In this document: positions 16,590 to 24,031 of the stretch, piece by piece
Numbering within the stretch: position 1 is the stretch's first letter
Layout of the letters: every line of letters starts with the position of its first letter
Assembly (NCBI GenBank): GCA_947498315.1
Contig: CANMLD010000024.1
Coordinates: 1 to 34,073 of the forward strand
Length of the DNA: 34,073 nt
Reading direction: 5' to 3'
DNA from: Pseudomonadota bacterium
GTDB taxonomy: Bacteria > Myxococcota_A > UBA9042 > GCA-2863065
Program-made: the position numbers and the translations under genes
Notes under the pieces: model-generated
Seen by the model: only the letters and a program-made list of their open reading frames with translations
Told to the model about the DNA's origin: nothing
Databases searched by the model: none

Positions 16590-17804
16590 TCACTTCTGCC
16601 CTTTGGTCCATTGAAACCCGAACCCGAAGGCCTCGTCGCAGAAGCGGTGACCAGGGAAGTAGCGCTCCTCCTTCACGATGTCGAGCGAGCCGCTGGGCGC
16701 CCGTTCGATGAGCGCGACCGCGCAAAAGCGCTGGCTCGGGTCGGGGTTGTCGAGCTTGATGAGGATCTCGGTCCCCACGTCGTCCTTGATAACGAGACGG
16801 CCGTTCACGGTCGCGAAGTTCGCCGTGCCCTCGTAGATGAGCGCGAAGATGACCACCTTCTTGATCAGCTCGGGCCGATAGAGGTGCATGTTCTCGCCGT
16901 CGGTAGCGGCGCCAGTGCGATCGTCTTTGTCGAGGAAGATGAAGGGCGACTCGTTCTTGGACCCGAAGTAGCCACCGAGCGGCTGAATGCAGCCCTTGGA
17001 GCCATCGGCCATGAGGAACATGCAGCCGAGGTCGAGATCGACTTTGTCCTGCTTCGCGCCGAATCCGAGGAAGCCACCCTTCTTGGGGCCGCCCGGCTGG
17101 TCCCAGTTCAGGTTGATATGGAACTGGGTGGCGCCTTGACCGGTGCCTCCCTTCTTGAGGCTCAACGACTGGCGAGCGCCCTTCTTGTCGAGCGTGATCT
17201 TGCCGAGGTTCAGCTTCGGCGCCTCCGGAGTTGGCGCGGGCGTCGGTGCAGCGACTGGAACGGGCGCGGGCGCCGGCGCGGCCGGCTTCGGGGGTGCAGG
17301 CGCGTCTGCGACTTCACCACCGAAGTGCTCGAGGACCGATGCGAGACCACCCGCGAAGCCTTGGCCGTTGGCGGCGAAGCGCCAGACGTCCTTCTTGTAG
17401 ACCTCGGCGATCATGATGGCTTTTTCGCCACCGAAGTCCGACCCCGCGAACTTGAACGTGATGCCGCCGGCCGACAGTGACGAGGCGCCGATGCGGCTCA
17501 TGGCCGAGTCGCCGTCGAGGGTCGCTACGAAGACGATCTTTTGGATCGTGGCCGGCAGACGATCGAGGTCGAGCTGAAAGCGCCCGGTCGTACCCCCGTC
17601 CGCCACCTGGAGCCCGCCGCACGGCGACGTACGCTGGTTGTAGAAGACCATGTACCGGTCGTCGCTGAGCTTGCCCTGCGCGTCGAGCCCGAAGGCGCTC
17701 ACGTCGATGGGCGTGGGAGGGCTCGCGATGGCGATGTCGACAGTGAGTTGGGAGCCGATGCCGGCGTCCGAGAGCTTCACCTTCTGACCACGAACGAGAT
17801 CCAT
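16590..17804 (-). CDS. TerD+TerA two-domain tellurium-resistance-type protein
   Basis: A 404-residue protein. The N-terminal TerD-like domain (1-165) starts VRGQKVKLSD and ends [22 protein letters not shown]. An Ala/Pro linker (about 168-192) follows. A TerA-type C-terminal domain (about 195-404) has VDLDLGCMFLMADGSKG, GYFG and ENMHLYRPELI. TerD/TerA proteins bind calcium and act in a cytoplasmic, membrane-linked stress response to tellurite, reactive oxygen, phage and colicins. The biochemical mechanism is unsettled. AGGAG is 9 nt before the ATG. The 163-bp spacer to the upstream TerD gene holds a strong hairpin. Confidence 0.9.
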   Translation of the reverse strand: MDLVRGQKVKLSDAGIGSQLTVDIAIASPPTPIDVSAFGLDAQGKLSDDRYMVFYNQRTSPCGGLQVADGGTTGRFQLDLDRLPATIQKIVFVATLDGDSAMSRIGASSLSAGGITFKFAGSDFGGEKAIMIAEVYKKDVWRFAANGQGFAGGLASVLEHFGGEVADAPAPPKPAAPAPAPVPVAAPTPAPTPEAPKLNLGKITLDKKGARQSLSLKKGGTGQGATQFHINLNWDQPGGPKKGGFLGFGAKQDKVDLDLGCMFLMADGSKGCIQPLGGYFGSKNESPFIFLDKDDRTGAATDGENMHLYRPELIKKVVIFALIYEGTANFATVNGRLVIKDDVGTEILIKLDNPDPSQRFCAVALIERAPSGSLDIVKEERYFPGHRFCDEAFGFGFQWTKGQK

Positions 17805-17865
17805 GCTGGCCGCTCCTGCTTCGATTGGGGGTGGGTGCGCGCGGGATCGTCATCGAGTTCAGGCG

Positions 17866-17897
17866 CGCGAGCGCCCCCATCTGGCGGCGCTCTCGCG
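17866..17897. terminator. Hairpin in ter cluster spacer
   Basis: CGCGAGCGCC (17866-17875) pairs with GGCGC-TC-TCGCG (17886-17897): ten pairs with a 2-nt bulge and a 10-nt loop. It lies about 70 bp past the TerD stop and about 60 bp before the TerA-type gene. No U-run follows, so it may be an attenuator, a processing site or simply an mRNA stabiliser rather than a classical terminator. Confidence 0.4.
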
Positions 17898-17967
17898 ATG
17901 AGACACGCCGCGCCGACCGGTCACACCCAAAGGCGAAGCACCGGTGACGCGTCGATCCTGAACGAAC

Positions 17968-18543
17968 TCAGACGTTGACGCCGAAGTTGCGGGCGAGAGG
18001 CCCGAGCCCGCCGGCGAAGCCCTGGCCGATGGCCTTGAACTTCCACTCGCCATTGTGGCGGTAGAGCTCGGCGAAGATCATCGCCGTCTCGATGCTGGCG
18101 TCTTCCGACAGGTCATAGCGCGCCACTTCCTTGCCATCCGCTGCGTTGAGCAGGCGGACGTAGGCGTTGTGGACCATGCCGAAGTTCTGCCGGCGACCTT
18201 CCGCCTCATGGATCGTCACGCAGAACGCGATCTTCTGAATGTCGGCGGGGACGCCCGCGAGGTCCACCTTCAGCGACTCGTCGTCGCCGTCGCCAGCGCC
18301 CGTCTTGTTGTCGCCGGTGTGCTCGATGGAGCCGTCCGTCGACTTCGCTTGGTTGTAGAAGATGAAGTCCGCGTCGCTGCGGACTTTGCCGGAGGCGCCC
18401 TGAAGGAACGCGCTGGCGTCGAGGTCGAAGTCCTGGCCGTCCGTGGCGCGGGCATCCCATCCCAGACCGATGAGGACCTTGGTAAGGCCCGGGGCTTCCT
18501 TGCTGAGCGAGACGTTCTGACCTTTACCGAGACTGATCGCCAT
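17968..18543 (-). CDS. terD: TerD family protein (paralogue 1)
   Basis: A 191-residue TerD protein of typical length. It has [12 protein letters not shown] (5-16), the GLGWD strand, the FDLDAS acidic pair D40/D42 and the loop [13 protein letters not shown] (77-89) that forms the calcium sites. It ends with [29 protein letters not shown] precedes the ATG. It is closely similar along its whole length to the TerD gene 115 bp upstream, indicating tandem duplication. It acts in the cytoplasm in the ter stress response. Which of terD/terE/terZ it equals cannot be told from sequence alone. Confidence 0.93.
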   Translation of the reverse strand: MAISLGKGQNVSLSKEAPGLTKVLIGLGWDARATDGQDFDLDASAFLQGASGKVRSDADFIFYNQAKSTDGSIEHTGDNKTGAGDGDDESLKVDLAGVPADIQKIAFCVTIHEAEGRRQNFGMVHNAYVRLLNAADGKEVARYDLSEDASIETAMIFAELYRHNGEWKFKAIGQGFAGGLGPLARNFGVNV

Positions 18544-18569
18544 GTGCTTCTCCTGATGCCGTGCTTACG

Positions 18570-18586
18570 GAGGCCGTCCTGGCCTC
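18570..18586. other. Small hairpin and direct repeat between TerD paralogues
   Basis: GAGGCC (18570-18575) and GGCCTC (18581-18586) form a 6-bp stem with a 5-nt loop. The CGGAGGCCGT segment containing the left arm is repeated about 50 bp further on (18620s), still within the spacer. It may tune expression of the downstream paralogue, or be duplication debris. Confidence 0.35.
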
Positions 18587-18658
18587 GGGGTTGTGCTCGT
18601 GCCGTATTCGGAGGCCGTACTCGCTGCGTGCGGCTCTCGGAATCGCCGTTGGTTCCGA

Positions 18659-19234
18659 CTAGATATCGACGCCGAAGTTTCGCGCGAGTGGCCCGAGCCC
18701 TCCCGCGAATCCCTGTCCGATGGCCTTGAACTTCCACTCGCCGTTATGGCGGTAGATCTCGGCGAAGATGAGGGCCGTGTCGAGGCTGGCGTCTTCCGAC
18801 AGGTCGAAGCGGCCGATCTCGCGATTGCTGGCGAGGTCGACGACCCGCGCGAAGGAGGAGCGGACCATGCCGAAGTTCTGCCGGCGTTGGTCGGCCTCAT
18901 AGATGGAGATGCAGACCGCGATTCGATGCACTTCAGCGGGGACCTTGGTGATGTCGACCTCCATGGTCTCATCATCTCCGTCGCCAGCGCCGGTCCGGTT
19001 GTCGCCGCCGAGCTTGATGGCGCCTTCTTGCGTGGCCTGTTGGCCGTAAAAGGCAAAGTCACCGTTCGAGCGCACCTTGCCGTCGGCGCCGATCATGAAC
19101 GCGCAGGCGTCGAGGTCGAAGGCAGCGCCGTCCGTCGTGCGGATGTCCCAGCCGAGCCCCACCCTGAGCTTGGTGAAGCCGGGCGCTTCCTTGGAGAGAG
19201 AGAGATTGCCGCCCTTCGAAAGGGAGAGACCCAT
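18659..19234 (-). CDS. terD: TerD family protein (paralogue 2)
   Basis: A 191-residue TerD protein, first gene of the ter cluster. Start motif [20 protein letters not shown], acidic FDLDAC, loop [14 protein letters not shown] and the closing [16 protein letters not shown]. The last 20 or so residues are nearly identical to paralogue 1. The start at 19234 has AGGAG 9 nt upstream. An in-frame extension of 23 residues is unlike any TerD N-terminus and is rejected. The upstream divergent region carries a palindrome (19367-19383) that may control it. Confidence 0.93.
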   Translation of the reverse strand: MGLSLSKGGNLSLSKEAPGFTKLRVGLGWDIRTTDGAAFDLDACAFMIGADGKVRSNGDFAFYGQQATQEGAIKLGGDNRTGAGDGDDETMEVDITKVPAEVHRIAVCISIYEADQRRQNFGMVRSSFARVVDLASNREIGRFDLSEDASLDTALIFAEIYRHNGEWKFKAIGQGFAGGLGPLARNFGVDI

Positions 19235-19366
19235 GTCGACGACTCCTATGACAGCCGGTTTGGGGAATCCGCAGTGGCGGTAGCAAAAGGCACGCAACGA
19301 CAAAGGTCAAGCGAGGCCAGGTCGGATCTGGCGTCCTTCGGGCGCTTCGTGGCTACTTTCGCGCCA

Positions 19367-19383
19367 TGTAATTCCAGATTACA
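19367..19383. promoter_or_regulatory. Operator-like palindrome TGTAAT-N5-ATTACA
   Basis: A perfect 6-bp inverted repeat with a TCCAG spacer lies in the 151-bp divergent gap between the TerD cluster and the dead kinase/Fis regulator. It is AT-rich against a GC-rich background. The position fits a transcription-factor site serving either side. Confidence 0.4.
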
Positions 19384-19385
19384 GG

Positions 19386-21634
19386 ATGGTCGCATCTGCT
19401 AACGCAGGTTCCATGCCGCAGCTCCCCACCCAATGGACTCGTCGCTACGACCTCGCGACCCCGCTCGGCCAAGGCGGCCTCGGGACCGTCTACCGCGCCC
19501 ATGACCGGCTCCTCGGTCGAGATGTCGCGCTCAACTGTGCCCGCGAGCGCCCTGGCCTCGCCCGAGAGTTCGACGTTCTGCGCCGGCTCGAACACCCGTC
19601 GGTCGTCCGCGTTTAGACGCGCTCGACCCGCAGCAGCGCGGCGGCGATCGATGGTTCTCGATGGACTACATCGATGGCGAGCGGCTCGACCACTGGCTTC
19701 GGCGTGGGCCGCCCCCAGCACGGCTGCCGCCCGCGCGCGCCCGGGTGCTCAGCATCGCGTGGTCTCACCGCCATCCGAGAGTGCCGTCACGGCCTGGCTC
19801 GACCGGCTCCGAGTCGACGAGCGCGCGCCCGAGTCGAGCTTCCGCCACCTTCTCAGGGCCCGTCGTCACGCCGGAGCAAGTGATCTCGCGCGCTTCGCGG
19901 CTGCTGCTGTTCACGCCCACGCGTTGATCCCGAACCGCGATGGCGGGTGGAGCAGCCGCGTCGATGCGGGAGTCCAGCCCTTCCTCGAGGTCAACGCACC
20001 CAGCCTCGCCGGCATGTGGCGGTCTTTGCTCTCGACCCTCACTCCGGACGCCACTCAGCTTCTGGCCGTCCTCGAGTCGCTCGGCGGCACGGCCACCGCC
20101 CGTGAGCTCGAGGCCTTGAGGCCAACCCTCGGGACGGTCGCCGCGCTCGCTCGGCTCGGCCTCATCGACGTCGTCGGCGGCGACTCCGGCGGTGCCTTCC
20201 GGCTCCCGAGCCCGGTGTTGACCTTGCTCGGTGACGCCACCCTGTCGCGAGCCGCGTTGCCGCCGCTCGGTTTCATTGCGTCGCGCCTGGTCGTCGCGCT
20301 CGTGATGGCGGCCGATGCAGGCCCGCGCCTCATGCGTCGTGCGCTCGCCGACGAAGACCATGGTCGCTGGCGTGAGGCCGCGTGGTCCTGGGAGCGGATC
20401 GCAGCGACGGCGGCGGCCGCGCTGGACTCACGCGAAGCGGGACGCGCGTACTCTCGAGCGGCGGCGGCAGCGGCCAACGCGCTCGGCGACGCGCCCGACC
20501 GGGCGTCGCCAGCCCAGTCACCTTTCGCCCTTGCGGCGCTCGCTGTGAAGCACGCCGAAGTCGCCGCGGATCGCGAGATCATGAACCTGGGTCTTGCCGT
20601 GGCCCAGCGGGTCGCTGCCGAAACGCCTGGACTGCGCCTGCTCGAAGCACGCGTCTCGCTCTCACTTGGCCATTACGCTGCTGTCGAACAGCAACTCGCT
20701 GCCGTCCTCTCCGAGCCGCTCGACACGCGCGAGAGCGCCGAGTGGTGGCTCCTCAGGGGGGCCGCGCTGGCGCTCGTGGGCGAACCCGCTCACGCGGGCG
20801 ACTCGCTCCGCGAAGCGCAGCGGCTCGGCCAGTCGCTCGACGACGTGGGGATCCTTCACGATGGCGCCGAGTTGGCTGGGATGGCTGAGCTCGCGTCCAC
20901 CGTGCTCGGCCTCCTCGAGAGTACCCGCGCTCACCGCGACCAAGAGCGTTCTCGAATCGAAGAGGCGGAGGCCGAAGCCGCTCGCTCGGCCGAGAACCTA
21001 CGCGAGAACGCCGGCCACGTGTTGGGAGATGCCACGGGCCTGGCACGAGAAGTCCTGGGCTCAGTCGTGCACCCGGATTCGCGACTTGCGGCGAGCGCGG
21101 AGGCACCCTTGGCCGACAGCGCTGCTCGGGGCCAACTCACACTGCCGTCGTGGCGACTCGAGGACCTCCTCATGGGCTATTTGACCGCAATCGGAGCAGA
21201 CGCTGTCGCCGTGGTCGCTTCGAGCCTCGACCGCGCCGGCTCGACCGCGCACGGGCGGCGAGTCCTGGCCTGTCTCGGGCGACCGTCGGCCCGCACGCCC
21301 TCCTTGACGCTCGCTCGAGCGCTTGCGGCCGTTCCGCCGGCGGGTGTCGCTTGGCAAGGGTTGAACGAAGCAGGCGCCGTCGCTATCGAGTCCGAGCGGG
21401 CCTGTCACCTGGGACGGTGGGCCGCTGCTCGCGATGGTCGAGCGCGCAGAACGTGACGTCATCGTCGACGCGGCTCGGCGACTCGGCGGCAAGAAGATCG
21501 CAATCGCGGCTGCGCTCGGGCTCTCGCGCCCTGGACTCGACGCCCGGCTCGAACGTTACGGCATCGCGATGCACGAGTTGAAGGCAGCGCGAGCTGCCTC
21601 GCCCAAGGCGCAGATATCGGGAGAGAACTCATGA
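19386..21634 (+). pseudogene. Decayed Ser/Thr kinase / TPR / Fis-HTH regulator
   Basis: Pieces of one large regulator lie in three frames. 19386-19616 encodes a kinase N-lobe with GQGGLGTVYRAHD; the ATP lysine in VALK is Asn. It stops at a TAG. Shifting by two bases restores ALDPQQRGGDRWFSMDYIDGERL, the kinase hinge (to about 19770). The catalytic loop, DFG and most of an ATPase part are gone. From about 19770 a third frame runs to 21456 with a winged-helix-like part and helical repeats. A final frame (21434-21634) gives a Fis-type HTH (AARRLGGKKIAIAAALGLSRPGL). The order kinase-ATPase-TPR-Fis matches myxobacterial kinase/enhancer-binding hybrids, but the sigma54 AAA+ core is missing. Nonfunctional as a whole; the HTH tail could still be expressed. 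Confidence 0.8.
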
Positions 21635-22167
21635 TCTCATGGAATTGCAATGCCGCACTCAGCGCGATGGCGGTCCTCGCCGGCTGTTCGAGCAGCGCCG
21701 ATCTGGCGGGATAAGGCGTGGATGTCGTCATCGAGGACGCCGTTCCGAGCGGTATCAGGGACGCCCTCCCTCTTGGCGACAGCGATTCGTCCGATAGCCA
21801 GGGCGACGTGTTGGTTCCAGGCGATCTGCGGAGTGACGTGAAGGCCGAGCCCGTCTCGTGGGCCCCTCAGAGCGTCGTGATCGGGGCTGATGCGTGTTGC
21901 TTGAACGCCGAGGCGGGGCTCGTGGTGTGGATCGAGGGTGGGGCGTTGCGCCGGCTCGACACAGCGTCAGGTCTCATCACGGAGCTCGTCCCTGCGTCCG
22001 AGCCGGGCACGCCATGCGATCCGGCCATCGTCCCTGGTGTCGAGCCCATCGAGCTCAGCCCGCCCGTGGCCGACCTTCGCGCCATCGAGCTTCGACAAGG
22101 GACTCTGATGTGGCTCGCAGGAGCGGCGCTCGAAGTTGTCCCGGAGGTCTTCTCGCCACTGCGCTGA
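21631..22167 (+). pseudogene. Lipoprotein gene interrupted by one in-frame stop
   Basis: The ATG overlaps the stop of the Fis-HTH frame (ATGA at 21631-21634), with GGGAGA upstream. The first 27 codons give a lipoprotein signal with lipobox VLAGC. A TAA at 21712-21714 then interrupts, and the same frame continues for 150 codons to a TGA at 22165. The continuation contains an acidic linker and beta-rich segments (LVVWIEGGALRRLDTASGLI) like beta-propeller blades, and probably ends early. Translation could restart at the GTG just after the TAA, but without the signal peptide. The overlap shows that it once belonged to the same operon as the decayed kinase. Confidence 0.7.
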
Positions 22168-22218
22168 GACGTCGATGGCAGTGAGGCACTGAGCTGCGGG
22201 CTCCCGTCGTCGTTGCGT

Positions 22219-22373
22219 CCGACAGGGAACCTCGGCCAACCTTCCGGACTGACACCGCGTGGAGATGGACCAACCGTAGTAGGGCCCGCCCCTACGCGAT
22301 CCTCGACGACCCGACTGGTTGGTCCTTCTCCATCTGTTGTCTCCGGCCTTCTTTTGGCCGAGGTTCCTGTCCG
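22219..22373. repeat. 155-bp near-palindromic element
   Basis: Left arm 22219-22275 and right arm 22317-22373 are imperfect reverse complements. Matching blocks are GAACCTCGGCCAA, CCGGA, GACA and TGGAGA-GGACCAACC, giving about 40 pairs with one internal bulge. The 41-bp loop itself contains GTAGGG-CCCGC-CCCTAC. No coding frame runs through it. It may be a MITE, a structured leader of the FkbM gene 150 bp downstream, or a remnant of inverted insertion-sequence ends. The rest of the gap, 22374-22524, holds nothing I recognise. Confidence 0.7.
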
Positions 22374-22524
22374 CCGGCTTGGGAGAAGTCCTCCGGGCTT
22401 TCGCCGCGCCGCGAGATGTGGCACACCGCCAGGGAAATCCGGCGCTTCCCTTCGTCACGCGAGCGCACTCGGGCGCACGCGGCCCAGCAATTGACGGATG
22501 ATCGACGGGCGTGAGGAGGCATCG

Positions 22525-23298
22525 ATGTCGATTCGGTCGGAGCTGCGAGGGAGGATCGCTCGACTCGCTCATCGTGTGGCGCCAGAGGCGCTCGTGCTGC
22601 GTTGGCTGGTGACGCGCTACCGGCGGGCAGCGCACGAAGCCATCGAGGTCTTCGACGCGTACCGGGCCCCCAGGGGCGTCGCTGTCGACATCGGTGCAAA
22701 CCGCGGCGTCGTCACGTACCTCCTCGCGTCGCGTTTTCGGCAGGTGCACGCCTTCGAGCCGTCCCCCGAGAACGGCGGGTTCTTGCGACGAAACGCGCCG
22801 CAGAACGTCATCGTCCACGAGGTCGCCCTCTCGGACAGTGAAGGCACCGCGACCCTCAGCACCCCGATCTGGTGGGGCGCAGCCAGCCGCACGCACGGGA
22901 GCCTCGAGAAGGCCTTCGCAGGTGATCAGGTCGAGCAGAAACAAGTCCCAATGCGCCCTCTCGACGCGTTTGGGCTCACCGACGTGGCGATCGTCAAGAT
23001 CGACGTCGAGGGCCACGAGCTCGGTGTTCTGCGCGGTGCTCGACGGACGCTGACCGAGCAGCGCCCGGTCCTTTGGATCGAGATCGAGCGGATCCACGGC
23101 GACGAGCACCACCCGCTTCGGGTCTTTGAGCTCCTCGATGAGCTCGGCTACGACGGCGCCTTCTTCTTCGAAGGCCGCTGGCGCGCGCTCAGCGAGTTCG
23201 ACATCGACGTCCACCAACCACCGAGCCGAGGGGGTAATGTCTCGCTGACACGGGTGAGCGACTTCCGCTTCACCCCGAGGGCAGGCCCGCGTCCCTGA
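22525..23298 (+). CDS. FkbM family SAM-dependent methyltransferase
   Basis: A 257-residue FkbM-type methyltransferase, which adds methyl groups to sugars or polyketide hydroxyls. SAM-binding motif VAVDIGANRGVVTYLL (about 52-67), acidic second motif VHAFEPSPEN (about 74-83), VIVHEVALSD, and the late VAIVKIDVEGHELGVLRGA. The start ATG at 22525 has GAGGAGG 7 nt upstream; an in-frame ATG 27 bp earlier lacks a site. It stands alone on the + strand after the long palindrome. No glycosyltransferase operon is next to it, so the substrate is not deducible. Confidence 0.9.
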   Translation: MSIRSELRGRIARLAHRVAPEALVLRWLVTRYRRAAHEAIEVFDAYRAPRGVAVDIGANRGVVTYLLASRFRQVHAFEPSPENGGFLRRNAPQNVIVHEVALSDSEGTATLSTPIWWGAASRTHGSLEKAFAGDQVEQKQVPMRPLDAFGLTDVAIVKIDVEGHELGVLRGARRTLTEQRPVLWIEIERIHGDEHHPLRVFELLDELGYDGAFFFEGRWRALSEFDIDVHQPPSRGGNVSLTRVSDFRFTPRAGPRP

Positions 23299-23549
23299 TC
23301 GGCGACGGCGACTGAGCTCATTTTGGCCCAGGCTCTCGAGTGCCCCGTGGCCGACTCAGAAGTGAGTCGCGGCGGCTCGAATCTGCTCTCGCTCGATGCC
23401 AGAGCGCTTGCATGTTCATCCCATGTCGCGCGATCCTCGAGGTCGGTATTGGCTGTGCTACCGAAGAGAGCTTGCGGTCTCAGTCATTGCCGCTGCCCCC
23501 ACCCGAGGACTCGTCGCCATGGCTCAACACACGCGCTCGTCGCTTCGGT
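23299..23549. other. Non-coding stretch before tandem repeats
   Basis: No gene, promoter or clear repeat is recognised here. The frames that run through it continue into the repeats that follow and look incidental. Confidence 0.4.
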
Positions 23550-23788
23550 TCAGTGGGTCGGACAAACCTCCGATTGGCGTCCACCGGCAATTTTCTAGCA
23601 TCGAGTTGCTCTCGCTCAAAGGCGGGCGATGCAGCCCGCCTTCGTCGCTCGAGTACGCGCCTATCGGCGCCCAGTCGAAGCAAGAGGGCGGCTGCGTCGG
23701 CAGTGCATGCGCTTGCGAGTGGGGGACGCCCCCCCCACCCCCGGCGGGCGCGGCGATCGCTCAATCTCCATTTTGGCCGACCCACTCA
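23550..23788 (+). repeat. MITE-like element, copy B
   Basis: About 239 bp, bounded by the terminal inverted repeat TCAGTGGGTCGGACAAA on the left and its complement (TTTTGGCCGACCCACT) on the right. It contains the 9-bp stem AAGGCGGGC/GCCCGCCTT and the stem GCGCC-TATC-GGCGC. It is longer than copy C by an inserted GC-rich stretch containing a C-run. No coding frame is credible. It abuts copy C, and the junction 23777-23797 is a 21-bp palindrome made of the two facing ends. Confidence 0.75.
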
Positions 23789-23968
23789 GTGGGTCGGACA
23801 AAACTCCGATTTGCGTCCACCCAATTTTCTAGCATCGAGTTGCTCTCGCTCAAAGGCGGGCGAAGCAGCCCGCCTTCGTCGCTCGAGTACGCGCCTATCG
23901 GCGCCAACTCGCTGCGTCGAAAATTGCGCGGCGATCGCTCAATCTCCATTTTGTCCGACCCACTCAGT
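23785..23968 (+). repeat. MITE-like element, copy C
   Basis: About 184 bp, with the same termini as copy B (right end TTTTGTCCGACCCACTCA) and the same internal hairpins: AAGGCGGGC-GAAGCA-GCCCGCCTT and GCGCC-TATC-GGCGC. Copies B and C are near-identical from ATTTTCTAGCATCGAG to GCGCCTATCGGCGCC. It ends about 64 bp before the monooxygenase start, so it may supply or disturb that gene's leader. Confidence 0.75.
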
Positions 23969-24031
23969 CGCCACCCTGCGCCGTTGTTCCCGCTCGGCTC
24001 AGGCTCCGGAAACGCGACTCACACGTTCGAG

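Noticed and set aside
19235-19330. Sigma54 promoter (TGGC...TTG) upstream of TerD
   Set aside because: A TGGCCTCGCTTGA string exists but the spacing is two bases too short for -24/-12.
21967-23217. 416-codon minus-strand open frame across the long palindrome and FkbM gene
   Set aside because: It crosses non-coding DNA and lies opposite the clear FkbM motifs; composition is not protein-like.
23550-23968. CRISPR array
   Set aside because: Only two long tandem units with inverted ends; no short regular repeats or unique spacers, and no cas genes.
23396-24031. 212-codon N-terminal extension of the monooxygenase
   Set aside because: It is translated from two MITE-like repeats; the signal peptide and lipobox follow a later GTG.
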